Shown: piece after piece, positions 53,540 to 64,000 of the stretch
Layout of the letters: each line of letters begins with the position of its first letter
How positions within the stretch are numbered: the stretch's first letter is position 1
Origin: Oreohelix idahoensis
Taxonomy: Eukaryota > Mollusca > Gastropoda > Stylommatophora > Oreohelicidae
DNA length: 64,000 nt
Assembly (NCBI GenBank): GCA_024509875.1
Contig: JAMPIV010004265.1
Coordinates: 682,001 to 746,000, forward strand
Direction of reading: 5' to 3'
The notes under the pieces: model-generated
Databases searched by the model: none
What the model was told of the DNA's origin: nothing
The model's input: only the letters and a program-made list of their open reading frames with translations
Program-made: the position numbers and the translations under genes

Positions 53540-54730
53540 AGAAGGGTAATAACGCTTCTATCCTAAGGAACAATTCATAAGATATTTCCGAAGTCAAGAA
53601 TAATGCGGCATTGGCTGAGCAATTGTTAACTCATATAGGTCTGTCGCCTTTTATGAAAAATTAAGCAATGTTTTTAGCCCGTACAAGCCCCCAGCTGGTG
53701 TAAATCTAGCGAAATTCCCTTTTACAAGAAGTAGCTCTATTGATGTAAATATAACTCTAAATGTATGTATATGTATATATTAAAAGATCTTGCTCATACG
53801 TTTGCTTTCACATGTATAATAACTGTATCAAGTGTGATTGTTTAGTTTTAATATAACATATAACAAATTTATAGGTCGAGAGTATTTGATGTCAATTAAT
53901 TTTAACAGGTTAAAATAACGATGAAGTGGTGATGAATTTTAGATCGGTATTAAAGTAGTCTTCCTGGAGACTTAGGTGGAGGATATAATTAAAAATAATG
54001 TACTGTTGCTGTTCCCTGTAACAAACAACTTTGCTTGTCTGAGTCCCGCCGCTGTGTTTTCGTCAATTCTTCTGTGATAGGGGCACTTCTTCCACAACTT
54101 GTCCGATTTAGGCAGTTAGTGTTGATGCTCTTCTTTTAACTCACAGCTTCGTTCCACGAAGTTTTTAGACAAAATAGAAACAACAAATGCCTCTGCTAAG
54201 TACATTTGTGGCCTGCCAATTAACAGGCGCATTGTCTCGCTGTCCACCCACCATTGTTAATCTCTCAGAATAATTAAATTCTTGAGTATACATGGTGTAA
54301 CTCAGGAAAGATGAATAGAAATCACGACTATTCTTTTGGGTATTAAACTGGAAAACTATGTGCTTGAACAGCGCGAACAATGATTTGTGCATGAACTAAC
54401 GTTAAGAAGTTACATATTTCTCACAAAATGAAATAATACACTTGAGGCACATGTGATATAATCATCACTCATCACTGCTCCAGTCGGAGTCTGGGGTCGC
54501 TGCTGCTTTCGCGTTTCTGAGCGAATTAGCATAAAACAAACCCAGCGCTTGCTGTAGTGGTTTATGAATATACTATTTTCATATGTTGAGGTTGCCAGCC
54601 TCATATATAACCACTAAGCAAGAAAACATGTCAAATTCACATTTGTAAAAGAAAGGTTCACATCTTACCTTAATGGGTTATACAATCTCCTCGCACAGTG
54701 TAGAATGGACAGAAGCAATTTAGGTTATAT
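53540..54730. other. No recognised element
   Basis: AT-rich sequence. A short repeat E remnant lies at 54575-54610 (TGTTGAGGTTGCCAGCCTCA). Otherwise nothing recognised. Confidence 0.45.
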
Positions 54731-54734
54731 GCTT

Positions 54735-54890
54735 TTGAATCACGTGGCCTGGAAATGTTTTATTCCTCTTATGACGGGTGTTCTGAAAATCCCTTGGTCT
54801 GGGAAATATTTTGACTCCTCTTATGACGGGTGTTCTGAGTATCATTTGGTCTGGAAATATTTTCTCTAATGACGGGTGATCCAATTCCTT
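54735..54890. repeat. Tandem repeat, about 65 bp, three degenerate units
   Basis: TGGAAATGTTTTATTCCTCT, TATGACGGGTGTTCTGA and TCCCTTGGTCTGG-type phrases repeat in order three times with truncation of the last unit. Confidence 0.75.
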
Positions 54891-56225
54891 AGGTTTCCAG
54901 TCTTAATATTAAAAGTCCTGGTCCCTTAAGTTTACAGTCTTTGTATTTAAATATGCGGGTTTACTCGTAAGTTCCACAGCTGCCCAGATACTCGATCTGT
55001 CACTTATAATTATGGAATTCTAAGTCCTATGTCTCACTGGCTTCTGGGAGTTTGATCATTTGAGGATGCGATGCAGTCTCTGATCTGTGTCTTCGATTTC
55101 GCATATTATATTCCCATTTCTCTGTTCAAATCACAGATAGTGCTTCCGACGAATTTCCAATGAAAACCGTTGGTTTTCCGGCTTCTCAAATCAATCCAAT
55201 TATATTTTAAAATTCCATCGCGTGACCTCTTTCAATATGTCGTAATGCTTCCGCCAACTCACAAACAAATCTGTGGACTCATTTGATGTCCAGATGCTAC
55301 CTTCCAATATTGTCTCCCCAGACAGATTATCGGCAATATTGATACCGAGACGCCTCAGATGAAACTATTGTGTAATTAACATCGGTGTTTTTGCCAGTCC
55401 CTCAGGCGGCTTCCTTAGATAGCAATCTGGCTTTCTGTGCGTGTTCGTGCGATACCACGTTGACAAACAACTGACGTCTCTTTCAAAGGTGGCTAGGCTG
55501 ACTTACAATCGTATTACCGCTGACCTGGTCTAATTACCCTGGTATTGTTACGATTCACCTGGCGGAACGTAAATACGACTGAAGTGCGGTCACAGCAAAA
55601 GAATGTAATGGCCATAAATATGCCAAAGAATATGACGATGTGTGAGAAAAATGAAGAAAAGAAGTGAAACTGCCGGAGCGGAAGAGAGTTATAAAAAGTG
55701 AACGACTGATTTCGTCACAAGCACTACTTTCTGCTTAAATACTCACAAGGCATGCCATACATGGTCTCTGACAGCAAAAGCTCAACTCCTGGCCTCGTGG
55801 TAGGACCCATTTATACTAACAGGAGAAGGGGCGAGAGGCGAGTCTGTGGCGCCCTAAAACCAGAAAGCTCCGGGTAAATGATGCCCGTAAGCCATGGATG
55901 GCAAATCATCTAGGAGAAGAACAATTCTGATTTAAAACCACCTGCTGCCTTGCAGGAAGGCTGGGGACAACCAGAGGCTAAAGAAAGCAAATGTAAATAA
56001 AACTGCTTGCTGAATTAGGATGTGCCGATGTAGCAGTTTAACATCCTAACTAGATTATACCTGGGTATAGCCTGGCATAACCACTTTACACCATAGTGTC
56101 CTGTGCCAGAATATAGACCACTAATGTTTTGTGAATTGTGGACAGTCCATGCAATGGTTAACCTGTTTTCACCTTAGTTTCAAGTTAAATACTAGAACTG
56201 AATACACTTTGTATTTACGGAATCT
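54891..56225. other. No recognised element
   Basis: Mixed-composition sequence. TGTTACGATTCACCTGGCGG at about 55555 resembles a Ty3/gypsy LTR start, but no partner was found. Confidence 0.4.
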
Positions 56226-57440
56226 AGCAGAACCCTTTAATCAATCAATCAACCAATACCCTTTTAGTTCCCCAAGGAGCATAGACCTTCAGCAAACACA
56301 TGCCAAGTCCTCTTGTCACGTGCCATCAGCTCAAGTTTTTTAAGCGTCTTCCTCATCATTTCCACTTCTCCAGTTCTCTTCTTTATGTGTTTTTTGGTCT
56401 GCTTCTGCCTCTCTTTTCACGTGGATTCCAGAACGAGGACTGTCTTGTAATGCTATCAATAGGCGTTCTCAATGTGTGTCCGATCCATCGCCAGCATCTT
56501 CTTCCCAATTGTTTCAATGGAAAATGTCTGGTTCTTGTCATCAGTTCCACATTGGTGACCTTGTCAAACCAGTCGAATCTTTCTATTCTACACAAGAACT
56601 AAGTTTTGAAAGTCTATAGCTTATTGATTGTTCTTTTTGTTGTTCTACATGTTTCAGAGCCATGCAATAGGACCGAATTTACATTTGAGTTGAAGATTCT
56701 TATTTTTGTGCTGGAATTGGGTTTCTCTTGATTTCATTATATTTCCCAGTGCAATGAAAGCTCATCTTGCTGTTTGTATACGATTCTACATCTTGTAGTT
56801 GTGTTTGTTCATGTTCGACGTTGTTATAATTTCTTGCATTTATTCTCATTCCTTTTTCTTTTCCCTACGTATTTTCAGACCCACTTGATGTGACCTCTCA
56901 TCGAGTATTTTCATTTTGTCTTGCATCTGCTTACGATTAAGGGAAAGACGAGCCAAACATCTGCAAAATCTAGATCATCAAGCTGTTTAGTCAGATTCCA
57001 CTTATGTTATGCGACGTCGATGTTTTCATAATTCAATCTATTGCTGGTAAGAAAATAAATGGAGACAAGAGGCATTTCCTTCACATTCCAGTTCTTATCC
57101 AAAAACAGTTCCGTAGGTTGTCCTTCATGAAGAACTCTGCATGTCATGTTTCCATAAGTTTCCTTTATTAAGTTAATGATCATCAGGGGAACTCCATAAT
57201 GCCTCATCAATTTTCTCTGGATTGCTTCATGAACCCGCTTTTCAGTGGACCTTCTTCTGTCTTGGATGGCTGAATTGTCTTATATTATTATATTGACGTT
57301 ATTGTTTGTTGACCTTTTTGTGGCAAAACGTTTTTACCGGAAGGGGTATCCAGTCCCATGCCCAACCCTCCTTCAAAAATGCTTATAAAGCGAGACGAAG
57401 AAGGCGGTAAGGGGCCTAATCATTGACTCACATTCTTTGA
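56226..57440 (-). pseudogene. Family A-like copy, minus strand, with large internal deletion
   Basis: The left end has the 3' tail ATCAATCAATCAACCAATAC. The minus strand holds CRIERFDWFDKVTNVELMTR, RRCWRWIGHTLRTPIDSITR, and then RHYGVPLMIINLIKETYGNM near 57210. At about 57215 the sequence jumps directly to the family A 5' region: AGCCATCCAAGACAG and, at 57310-57430, the 5' UTR (AAGGAGGGTTGGGCATGGGA, AAAAACGTTTTGCCACAAAA). About 1.95 kb (endonuclease and first part of RT) is missing between the two. It is old and inactive. Confidence 0.8.
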
Positions 57441-57454
57441 TAGAATTTTCATAA

Positions 57455-58270
57455 TTGGTGCTTGGGATGTTTGGCTTGGACTCTGAACAAAGTAGAACTG
57501 ATAGAAGGAGAAAATATAAACTATTAGAATAGATGTGAGCTATTGATGAAACAAGATGAAAAAATCAGGAAGGGAAACAAACACAGGAGAAACAGTGTTC
57601 TCAGAATACGATGACAAAAATTCCCATCACAGGTAAGTTGTGACCTCCAAGTGCTGTTAACTGTCACGTGAGTCAATGCATAATATAATAGAACGGAGAG
57701 TGACTGTGACCTAGAATAATATAAAGACTATTCTGTTAAAGAAGATGTTTACACAATCTTCATCATTTCTTTCTCACTCCTTATCGAGTATGGGACCACC
57801 ACTCCAGCTGGTCCCCTTGCAGGAAGTCTACATTAAAGCATTAATTTCACTTTGCACTGTATTTGGAGCACATGAAAGGACTTCGGCAGTTTATACACAC
57901 AATCAGTCTGGAGACTGGATGGGAAACTGGATTTCTTCACTAATTCATTAACCTGACAATGGAATACACGGAGACAAAAGTCAGAGTGCATAAAGGACAA
58001 CTTACAGAAGTCGTTGAGATAGGAACTAAAATGCAACAAATTTGCCCTATGTTGTCATCGACTGAATTAAGGAAACAGCCTCATTAAACACCATAAAAGA
58101 AACTCTAACAAAACGGATTGAGGATCTGTGTTTTTTTTTGCTGGTGACCTTGCCCTTTTATCCCATGACTAAAACCAGATGAAGAACACAACCAGAGAAC
58201 CTGATGAGAACTCACAAAATCTAGTTCTGTAAATCTGCAGAGAAAAAAAATATAATGAGATAAAAATTCT
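57455..58270 (+). pseudogene. Highly diverged family A-like fossil
   Basis: GCTTGGGATGTTTGGCTTGG, with CTCTGAACAAAGTAGAACTG, is similar to the endonuclease start of family A. Further on, GAGTGCATAAAGGACAACTT with ACAGAAGTCGTTGAGATAGG, and GGTGACCTTGCCCTTTTATC then CCATGACTAAAACCAGATGA, parallel the RT motif region. A repeat E piece may lie at 57775-57830. Many stops; it is one of the oldest copies here. Confidence 0.55.
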
Positions 58271-58539
58271 GCAAATGACAGCCTACATTGTATTTTGAGA
58301 ACCACTCAAACAGAAGATCAGATGGGATATTCTCTTTTGATTCAAAGGGTGAGCTGGTTTTCATTATATCTGTGCTACGTCATAGATGAAGAATAATGCT
58401 AAACTTTTACAGAACTTTGAGAATCAGCAATATTGCCCTTCATAAACAACAAAATAGAGCATGGGGTCTTCCCTCTTTGCTTGATGTTGATTTGCTTCTT
58501 ATGGAACGTCGGAACAACTCTGAAGTTACTTTATTTTTA

Positions 58540-58665
58540 TATCAGACTGTAATGTCTTTTAAATGTGGATATGCAGCATAATATAATCGACGGACCTTGT
58601 ATCTAGGGAGAATGGAGTGCACCTCTCCAAATCGAGGCAAAAACACTATCTTAGAAACAAAAGTA
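58540..58665 (+). repeat. Interspersed repeat F, diverged copy
   Basis: TGTCTTTTAAATGTGGATAT, ATAATATAATCGACGGACCT, GGAGTGCACCTCTCCAAATC and GAGGCAAAAACACT follow the order of the repeat F copies at 19190 and 40157. The terminal hairpin is partly lost. Confidence 0.6.
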
Positions 58666-58669
58666 AAAA

Positions 58670-59375
58670 AATAAAATAAAACCTCTACAGTTAGCTGTCC
58701 ATATACCGGACTTCTTGTGTAGACATTACTAAACAACAGCGAATGAGAAGAACAAGCTGTCCATATAGAAAGTTTAAGTAAAGGTATTTCATGTGGTAAT
58801 TTATGTAGCAATGTATTTGTGATGATAATGTTGATTGATCCATGCACATGCCTTCTGGTTGGCCTTTTACTACATGCCTGACAGGGCACGGTTGTCTTAT
58901 TGTCATATGCCCCAAATCAGACCGCAGGCTCACTCTTTAGAAAGTATGAATTTTTAACACAATCGTAATGTTTCAGTTAGCACTCACTTTGGCGTCGTGG
59001 TGCAAATTTTCATAGTGCATGGTGACAAACCGAATCAGTGGTGACTGGTACTGAAAGGAGTATTTGGTTCTTGTGTCTTTATTCACCGGCAGATGTAAAT
59101 TGTTGAAATTTCGAACCCAAACCGAGCGCCGTACTTTTTCTTTCATTTTTTTCTTACATTTTTTTTCTTAAATTCGAGCGAAAAATCTAATACCGTCTCC
59201 GCGAGGCAAATCTCTCTCTCAGTCCGCCAAGATTGTGCGCTCCAGCTCTTTCAACGGCTATTTTTGTATTACTAGACTGCATTTTCTTTTCTTTACGATT
59301 CCGAAAAAAAAACGTAGTGATTGTGTAGAATTCTCGTTTTAATAAATAGTTTCTTTTTCCCCTTGATTTTGTTTT
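58670..59375. other. No recognised element
   Basis: No coding recognised. One arm of an inverted repeat lies at 59063-59115 (see findings). Confidence 0.45.
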
Positions 59376-59380
59376 TCAGG

Positions 59381-59530
59381 ATTTATGGAAACCTGCTAAA
59401 TTCGTGGTTACCAGCGAAGTCAGTGTACTTGTGCGCTCTCTCTTTCACTATGGCAATTTCCTACCTAGTTGTGTGGCAGGACATCAAAGGGATTATTTTG
59501 TCTGGTTGGATGATGGTGGTGGTAAGAATC
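59381..59530 (+). other. Candidate internal exon, function unknown
   Basis: A strong acceptor (CCTTGATTTTGTTTTTCAG, ending 59380) precedes about 150 bp that are open in two plus frames and end at a GTGGTAAGAATC donor-like sequence near 59530. One frame reads DLWKPAKFVVTSEVSVLVRS then LFHYGNFLPSCVAGHQRDYF; the other is hydrophobic (KSVYLCALSFTMAISYLVVW). Neither is recognised. This could be a chance open stretch. Confidence 0.25.
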
Positions 59531-59534
59531 TCTC

Positions 59535-60439
59535 TTCTGTGGATTGAAGTGGTCGATTTTCATAGTGCATGGTGACTGTGTAGGAATGAAAAACAGCTCG
59601 ATCGTTCTGTGATCTACATCGATTCGAAGTGTATGGGATTTTGCGAAGGTTGCTTAATCTACATCTTTGCAACTAGGTTGATCTTGTATAACTAGGTTTA
59701 CAGTGTTCCTCGTGGGCTATCGTTTTTCCTTAGGAGACATGTATTCCGATAGGCTTCTAAAATGATCTCTTGATCAACCATATTTGGGTATTTAAAACTG
59801 ATAATCGATTTCTGGTCACTTCGTGTTCGATATTTGCATGCGTTCTGATAATATTCTGTGCAATCCGTGTATACCATTTCTCTTTTCGGTGATGATAATC
59901 TTCATGATGGGGTAAATTATAGTTCGCATAGCAGATTTGACTGTATGAGACTTCAATGTGTAGATAATTAATGACGGAGGTTAACATTAGACAGTAAAAA
60001 ATATGTTGGCCTTGTAAAAAGACACAGTACCTTCTTAAAGACCATAATAGAAGGCGGAGTTAAAGGCAAACGTGCAAGAGAAAGACAGCGCTATTAGTGA
60101 AATTGTAACATCACGAGATGGACAAGAAAGAGTCCATCACAATATCAAGAGTAAAAACAGAACACGCCTGAGATCCATTCCAGCCGATCTAAGATATTGA
60201 TATGTCTGATGATGATGATGAATAGTCTTGTTGTCTCTTCGGACCCCCCCCCCCCCCCCCCCCACCCAAATTTTTATTATTATTGACAATCATCTTAGCA
60301 AGACAATTTCGAGAACTACACGTCAAATCGTTGAAAGTATTCAAAAAGAGACATGGAAATAGATCGTATATCTTTATCATCACTGCCCTACAGATCGCAA
60401 AAGAGCATGATGATGATGATAATGATGATGAAAAAAAGG
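59535..60439. other. No recognised element
   Basis: Contains a short fragment near 60050-60200 resembling the RTE post-RT basic region (AAACGTGCAAGAGAAAGACA) with a (GATGAT)n tail at 60210-60222, probably a tiny family C remnant, followed by a poly(C) run at 60245-60263. Confidence 0.4.
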
Positions 60440-60695
60440 TAAAGGTAGTCGCATAGCAGATACTGCCGTAAGGGAGTGAAGTGTTAGAGCCACTATACTA
60501 GAAGAATCGAGTGGGGGTGACCAGTTCCTTTCATCGCTGCCTTTTCATTTCCCTAACTGAAGGGCATCGTCCGTGAGGTACCCATACAGAAGACGACTGG
60601 AGCACGATGATATTTTGAATCGAACCCGGTACCTTAGCCGCAAAGACCAGCGCTCAAACTGTCAATAACCGCTCTGTCAATTGGTATCCGCAATA
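60440..60695 (-). mobile_element. tRNA-derived SINE (type 1), minus strand
   Basis: Plus strand GCAGATACTGCCGTAAGGGA, CATCGTCCGTGAGGTACCCA and GAATCGAACCCGGTACCTTA are the reverse complements of the type 1 SINE tail, body and box B-like region. Confidence 0.75.
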
Positions 60696-61334
60696 GCAGA
60701 GTACTGCCGTACACTATTAAAATCGTGTAAACATGATTCTCTTTTCGGATTACAAACAGGTAAAAATATGAAGGGGAAAATACCGGGGGGAGGAAGAGAT
60801 TTGTGACGTCCGGTCATTAAGGGGGTGGATACAAAAGTGTTTTTTGTGACGTGCGTTAAAAGTGCGTGGAAAAATGTTCCATGGCCTTGAAACTGCGATT
60901 GGATTTGCCGAACTGAAGAAAAAGTACGATGCTCCGTTTACCCTCAACATTTCAACAATTTTCATCGCCGGTGAATAAAGACAAGAACCGAGTATTTTGT
61001 TTTACGCAAAAATTATTAAACGCTGACCTCCTGTCAATGTCAGATTGACCTGTTTATAAGCGCTGGAAACATGTTTTGAATTATTTTTCTGATAAGCAAA
61101 ATTAAAATGGAACCAGAGAATTACACGATTAAGGTCACAGAGTTTACGTTCAAAAACAACGTGTATATATGTTTGTTTTGTTGTTGTGTTTTGTTTTGTG
61201 TGCGTGTGTGCAAATGTAGCTGCGTATTTAATTCTTTCTTTTTCTCCTTGCGTAGCATGAGAAACCGCCTTAATGGGTACCGATTCTGGCAGCCTGTACC
61301 GACGCATTCATATGCTCTTGCAGCGATTGTTTCT

Positions 61335-61470
61335 GTAACAATCTGTATTACATTATGAGATTACCAGCCATACACAACCTCTTATTACTCGCCTCTAACT
61401 GCATGCTTGAGGGAGGAGTATTTCTATTCTTCGTTTGTCTTCTCAGAGACCTCCGAAATCAGCATGGGGC
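61335..61470 (+). repeat. Interspersed repeat E copy
   Basis: TGTATTACATTATGAGATTA, CCAGCCATACACAACCTCTT, ATTACTCGCC and GTCTTCTCAGAGACCTCC match other E copies. Confidence 0.6.
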
Positions 61471-61608
61471 CGGCTGCACAAATGAGTGTCTAAAACAGCA
61501 TGGGGCTGGTTGCACTTTTACTTCACACCAAATCATTGTAACTGACTTGACTTTGTTTGATCCACTGTCATTGAGCGTCAGCCCTTGATGAAGGATTGTA
61601 ATTATGGT

Positions 61609-61873
61609 AAAGGGGTCCCGTTACACGCCCATTGAGGCATTTTGGGAATACGGTGTTAGGCCCATATTTTTTTGACCATTGTCACACTAGGGGGGATGTG
61701 GTCAGCATCACGCCTGTCGCCTTAACCTTCCCAGAAGTTGCTCTGGTACCCAATTCATGAGGCTGGGTCGACCTCGGATCCGTTTGTGGTCTAAAAAATC
61801 CTCAACTGGGGATCGAACCATGAACCACTGAGCTAGGAAGCCAGTGCACTAATCACTGCACTACCGCGGCCCC
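61609..61873 (-). mobile_element. tRNA-derived SINE (type 4) with 14-bp target duplication
   Basis: ATTGTAATTATGGT at 61595-61608 is repeated at 61874-61887. On the minus strand it begins GGGGCCGCGGTAGTGCAGTG, has a box B-like GGTTCGATCCCCAGTTGAGG, then GACCACAAACGGATCC and CAGCCTCATGAATTGGGTAC. A clean, well-bordered SINE insertion. Confidence 0.92.
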
Positions 61874-61889
61874 ATTGTAATTATGGTTG

Positions 61890-63372
61890 TTTCAATAATA
61901 CCGAAAATGAGTGTCTAAAAGCTGTTCAGTTCTAAAGAGACTACAGAGATTGTGAAATGCTGCAAACACTTTCGTGTGTAAATGTATTTGTGTAGTTCCG
62001 AGGGGACTCTGAAGAGACAAGCAAAACAGAATAGGACTACTGTTGCAACACCGTATGCAACACAATGCTGCCCCGATCAAACTTCACGCGAAAATACCAA
62101 TCGTGGATATTCCACAGCATCTAGTCGTCCCATCACCATAGGCAGTCATATAACGAACAGCAAAATTAACCAGGAAATGCAATGCATGGCGCACAACGGC
62201 GAACTGTGCAATATGTAATGTCCAAAGTGGTTATATAAAAATCAACATATTTATTTCCAATACTTCAGGTACAATACGTAACGAAGTCATTATAATTATA
62301 TGTCCCGTCAGTCTTCATATAAGGACAAAGGCACGCTATTCAGTAAGATTGTCAATCTTGGACTGTAGGGGTATTCAAACAGCGAATCCCCTCTTCTCTA
62401 CAATTACCCTTCGCACCCTTCCGTGACTGATAAGGTAAAAACACCGGTTTAACAGTGTATGAACCTCCCAGGCCACGTTGGCGTTAGACATTACTAAATA
62501 CATTGTCTATGATTCCCTCCATGACTAGTATAAATCACAACTGCAGCATCATTCCATGTCTTTTCTGAGTAATAGAACTCAGAACAAAAATGTTAGCCTA
62601 TAATTTAGGCATCCGTCTTCAATCATCTGTTTACCACCACTCGCGTTCAACAAATGTGCACCTAAGTGCATTCTTCAAAAACAAATCATCATCCCCCCAA
62701 ATACTAGTGCCATTTTTTCTGTGCAACTACACTGTTGCCAAATTCAAGTCGCAATAATTACCCCCTACCGTGCTTAAGAAAAAAAGACACGCAGTTTCTT
62801 TTTTTTCTTCCAAGATCCACCACTGCAGGCAATAATCACTAACAGATCATAAAGCATATACCGTCTCAGTAACGTCTAAGTCAGCTAACCAGTCTCAATG
62901 GTAGGGAACGACCAATACAAACAAACAAAACAAAACAAAATATAGCAATAAAAGAGTACATATCATCTGTCAGCCGTCAACAAGAAGCAAAAGAATCCCA
63001 TCCACCAGACAAATCCACTAAATTATGTAAGCGTCACCCACAGGACACCAAATTAGCAATATCTCCAATAGCGCATAATTCCTCTGAAAATACCACGAGT
63101 TCATAACATTACGAAAATTAATACCGTAAGAATACCACATGTCCGTGCTATAAATTTCCAATACTTAACCATAAAGAGCCATGGTCGCACTAATTCCCCA
63201 AGTATAATCCTACTGTACCAATTCCATGCGCAAGCGTAAAAAGTAATCAAACATCTAACACAAAGTGTGAAACCATTCACACCTTCCAGATCAATATGTA
63301 CATGAAGTCTCGTATACTGGCTGTCCTTAGTTCATAGTATGACAATGATTATAGCTATAACCATACGAAATA
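61890..63372. other. No recognised element
   Basis: About 1.5 kb of mostly AT-rich sequence. It lies on the 3' side of the Ty3/gypsy remnant, where an integrase would be expected, but I could not see one. Confidence 0.4.
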
Positions 63373-64000
63373 TCACTCGGCACATGGAGTACTGTCTTCC
63401 TGCGGACATCTGGAAAGAACGTCCGCAACCACATTCTCCGAACAGCGAATTGCCTGTATTTGGTAATTGTAAGGTTGCATGATGATAGAGTACTGTGCGG
63501 CTCTGGCTCATTTGTGATTCTTTTACTTTAAATACGCAAGGGCCTTCTGATCAGATTGAATCACAAAAGGTACCCCCAGCAAATATTCCTCCAGCTTGGT
63601 CACCGCCCAGACTACTGCTAATAATTCCTTCTCCAGTACAGAATAATTCAGTTCTGCCTTGTTCAACTTTCTTGAAATGTAGGTAACTGGATGAAGATGT
63701 CCAGCAAATTCTTGTAGTAATACTGCTCCAACTCCTTTAGATGAGGCGTCCGTACGAAGAGTATAAAGACTATCAATTATAGGTAACTTCAAAATTGGTG
63801 GGGAAGAAAATAATTCTTTTATCCTATTAAAAGCAGAATTGCATTCTGGTGTCCACCTAATTATATTAGGAGCACATTTCTTAAGAAGAGTAGACAGATC
63901 TGCCGTTATCGACGATAGATTAGGGATGAATCTGCCGTAATACTGAACCAAACCCAACAAACTACGAATTTGCTTCTTACTTTTTGGAATTGAAAGATGA
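63373..64000 (-). pseudogene. Ty3/gypsy reverse transcriptase (end) and RNase H, runs off the window
   Basis: On the minus strand from the window edge: HLSIPKSKKQIRSLLGLVQY, YGRFIPNLSSITADLSTLLK, the RNase H start LYTLRTDASSKGVGAVLLQE, then HPVTYISRKLNKAELNYSVL, EKELLAVVWAVTKLEEYLLG and QSDQKALAYLK. After two in-frame stops (after YLK and NHK), NVVADVLSRC closes the domain at a stop (63375-63373). This is the thumb of RT and the RNase H of a Ty3/gypsy polyprotein. The N-terminal part lies beyond 64000. The stops mark it as inactive. Confidence 0.9.

Overview
This is nuclear DNA from an animal, not a microbe. It has one recognisable host gene split by GT-AG introns, a very dense mix of non-LTR retrotransposons, DNA transposons, tRNA-derived SINEs, a Penelope-like element and a Ty3/gypsy remnant, many microsatellites and minisatellites, and no operon-like coding. 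The element mix and AT-rich introns fit an invertebrate, most probably a lophotrochozoan such as a mollusc. That placement is inference.

Host gene (minus strand, 178-31297). Nine exons with good splice sites join in one frame to 1293 nt (430 residues plus stop). They encode all but the N-terminus of an SLC49A3 (MFSD7)-type major facilitator transporter of the FLVCR-related SLC49 family. Exon order, junction phases and spacing are consistent, so the gene looks intact. The first coding exon was not found. The introns hold most of the repeats in the first 31 kb.

Mobile DNA in the introns: RTE-like non-LTR fragments of three families, here called A, B and C; a Penelope-like GIY-YIG element (9.7-11.1 kb); a mariner (12239-13556) and a Tc1-like element (13563-14692) almost touching each other; two Jockey-type tails (15.5 and 18.7 kb); a triple nest at 19.6-24.5 kb in which a nearly full-length family A element (20489-23726, 13-bp target duplication) sits inside a family C element, itself inside an older family A copy; a second family A copy on the minus strand (24.8-26.0 kb); and a family A copy at 27011-28959 whose central 1.5 kb carries dense A-to-G changes.

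Outside the gene: a complete hAT element (32365-36476, 8-bp target duplication) with nested SINEs; a non-LTR gag-like ORF1 (39.4-41.3 kb) followed by four histone-like stem-loops; a 440-bp SINE-like insertion whose first 26 nt match conserved 28S rRNA and whose tail matches family B (45903-46342); a family B copy, also A-to-G hypermutated (46.3-48.06 kb); two blocks of a 29-bp satellite (48.36-49.74 and 51.06-53.02 kb); further retroelement fossils; and a Ty3/gypsy reverse transcriptase/RNase H remnant running off the right edge.

The most interesting signals are the two sense-strand A-to-G hypermutated retrotransposon copies from two different families, one bracketed by a single target-site duplication, and the 28S-headed SINE-like element that shares its tail with one of those families. 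Comparisons were made by eye between copies inside this window.
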